Part shown: positions 63,283 through 64,000 of the stretch, piece after piece
How positions within the stretch are numbered: the first letter of the stretch is position 1
How the letters are laid out: each line of letters begins with the position of its first letter
From: Paenibacillus sp. L3-i20
Lineage (GTDB): Bacteria; Bacillota; Bacilli; Paenibacillales; Paenibacillaceae
Assembly (NCBI RefSeq): GCF_022180385.2
Contig: NZ_BQME02000001.1
Span: forward strand, 1,514,975-1,578,974
Direction: 5' to 3'
DNA: 64,000 nt
Translations under genes and position numbers: made by a program
The notes under the pieces: generated by a model
Databases searched by the model: none
The model's input: only the letters and a program-made list of their open reading frames with translations
Told to the model about the DNA's origin: nothing

Positions 63283-64000
63283 TGCTGTCCACCTCCTAAC
63301 GATTGATACAATGCGCGATAGCTTTCAATAACATCCTTTTGGCGATAATACTTCTGAACGCGAAGAAAAGCATTACGCCCCATCTCCATTCGCAATTGTT
63401 GATCTTTACATAGTTGAATGGCTGCCAGTGCAAGTTTTTCGTAATGCATGACTGGTGCGATCAACCCAGCGGGACCAATACCATCTTCTATCCCTTCAAG
63501 CAGTTCCTTACAGCTTCCAACATTCGTAGACACGAATGGCTTAGAACTCGCCATACCTTCCAATATCGCAAGTGGTTGTCCTTCACTGATACTTGTCAGC
63601 ATTAATAGATCCATCCGGCCCAAATACTCTTTCACCTGAATAGAACCCGTGAAAGTTACATCCTCTAACGACAATGTTTCTACTAATTGCAAACATTCCT
63701 CATAGTACTGCTCGTCCTCTTCATAAGGACCCATAATGCAGAATTCAGCTTGTGGTATTTCACGTTTTATAAGCGCAAAGCTCTGCAACATCGTCTTAAT
63801 GTCCTTAATAGGAACTACACGTACAATAGCACCAATACGAATGACAGTATCATTTTTATTAACTGTTTCTATGTTGACGTATTCTGCGCTGTGCACGCCG
63901 TTAGGGATAACCTTGATCTTGTTGATATCGCAACCCAGCTCAACTTGAATTTCTTTGTTTCTATTAAATAATGTAATAATCTGATCGGATTCTTGATAGG
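63258..64000 (-). CDS. pelF: PelF-type glycosyltransferase, C-terminal part (gene continues past window)
   Basis: This GT4-family (GT-B) glycosyltransferase is PelF, which polymerises the Pel polysaccharide from UDP-sugar in the cytoplasm. Only the C-terminal ~247 residues are inside the window; the frame is open to the right edge (YQESDQIITLFNRNKEIQ, then KVIPNGVHSAEYVN). Family marks are IRIGAIVRVVPIKDIKTMLQ, FCIMGPYEEDEQYYEEC, LLMLTSISEGQPLAILEGMA (the EGQPLAxLE nucleotide-sugar motif) and FVSTNVGSCKELLEG. A GTG at 63896 could look like a start but is internal. It overlaps PelG-CotH by 25 bases. Other pel genes are expected to the right. Confidence 0.9.
   Translation of the reverse strand, partial: YQESDQIITLFNRNKEIQVELGCDINKIKVIPNGVHSAEYVNIETVNKNDTVIRIGAIVRVVPIKDIKTMLQSFALIKREIPQAEFCIMGPYEEDEQYYEECLQLVETLSLEDVTFTGSIQVKEYLGRMDLLMLTSISEGQPLAILEGMASSKPFVSTNVGSCKELLEGIEDGIGPAGLIAPVMHYEKLALAAIQLCKDQQLRMEMGRNAFLRVQKYYRQKDVIESYRALYQSLGGGQQWRESASS

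Overview
The window looks like the chromosome of a low-to-mid G+C, spore-former-type Firmicute, most likely Paenibacillaceae. The evidence is a gene order that closely tracks the Bacillus subtilis yabS-yabT-tilS-hprT-ftsH-coaX-hslO-yacD-cysK-pabB-pabA-pabC-folP-folB-folK-yazB-dusB-lysS block, strong GGAGG-type ribosome binding sites, TTG/GTG starts and an rRNA-operon leader of the Firmicute type. Almost everything is on the minus strand, so the window is best read from right to left.

Region by region (high to low coordinates). 64000-58755: a partial Pel-type exopolysaccharide locus (pelF C-terminus, a PelG-CotH fusion, a VTC polyphosphate-polymerase-domain protein, a DUF4956 membrane protein). 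58533-54666 (+ strand): a ferric-iron/sugar-phosphate type ABC importer (permease, ATPase, lipoprotein). 54484-50488: a divergent PTS set (HPr-like protein, PRD activator with EIIA, EIIB, UlaA-type EIIC). 50304-44507: yabS-like VWA protein, yabT-like kinase, tilS, hpt, ftsH. 44246-39023: BMP-type nucleoside ABC importer and a VOC protein. 38745-34497: nadA-nadB-nadC-coaX. 34497-24561: hslO, prsA-like foldase, cysK, the pab/fol folate operon, yazB, a broken dusB, greA. 24488-22956: lysS. 22200-950: an A+T-rich exopolysaccharide island, ending at position 1 in the promoter and leader of an rRNA operon whose 16S gene should begin just outside the window.

In B. subtilis lysS is followed directly by rRNA operons, so the ~22 kb island appears inserted between lysS and rrn. 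Its working part resembles an eps/Wzy-type pathway: GalU (UDP-glucose), an EpsC/CapD-like dehydratase, an EpsL-like initiating sugar transferase, an SDR, four GT2 glycosyltransferases, an EpsG polymerase, a MurJ/Wzx flippase and an acyltransferase. It also carries an SLH surface protein, three anchored or secreted proteins of unknown role, and a secreted transglutaminase-like protein behind a cyclic-di-GMP-I riboswitch.

The most unusual aspect is gene decay in the apparently empty stretches of the island. By translating them I recover relics of a right-handed beta-helix (pectate-lyase-like) protein, galE, a Wzz/YveK chain-length regulator joined to what looks like a BY-kinase tail, and the CpsB/YwqE tyrosine phosphatase. 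The usual Wzz/tyrosine-kinase/phosphatase control module has therefore been lost here while the synthesis genes remain open. dusB in the conserved operon is also broken. Other points of note are the PelG-CotH fusion with an internal lipobox-like segment, and a two-cysteine helical domain shared by two neighbouring surface proteins. All identifications are by eye from translated sequence; no database search was run.
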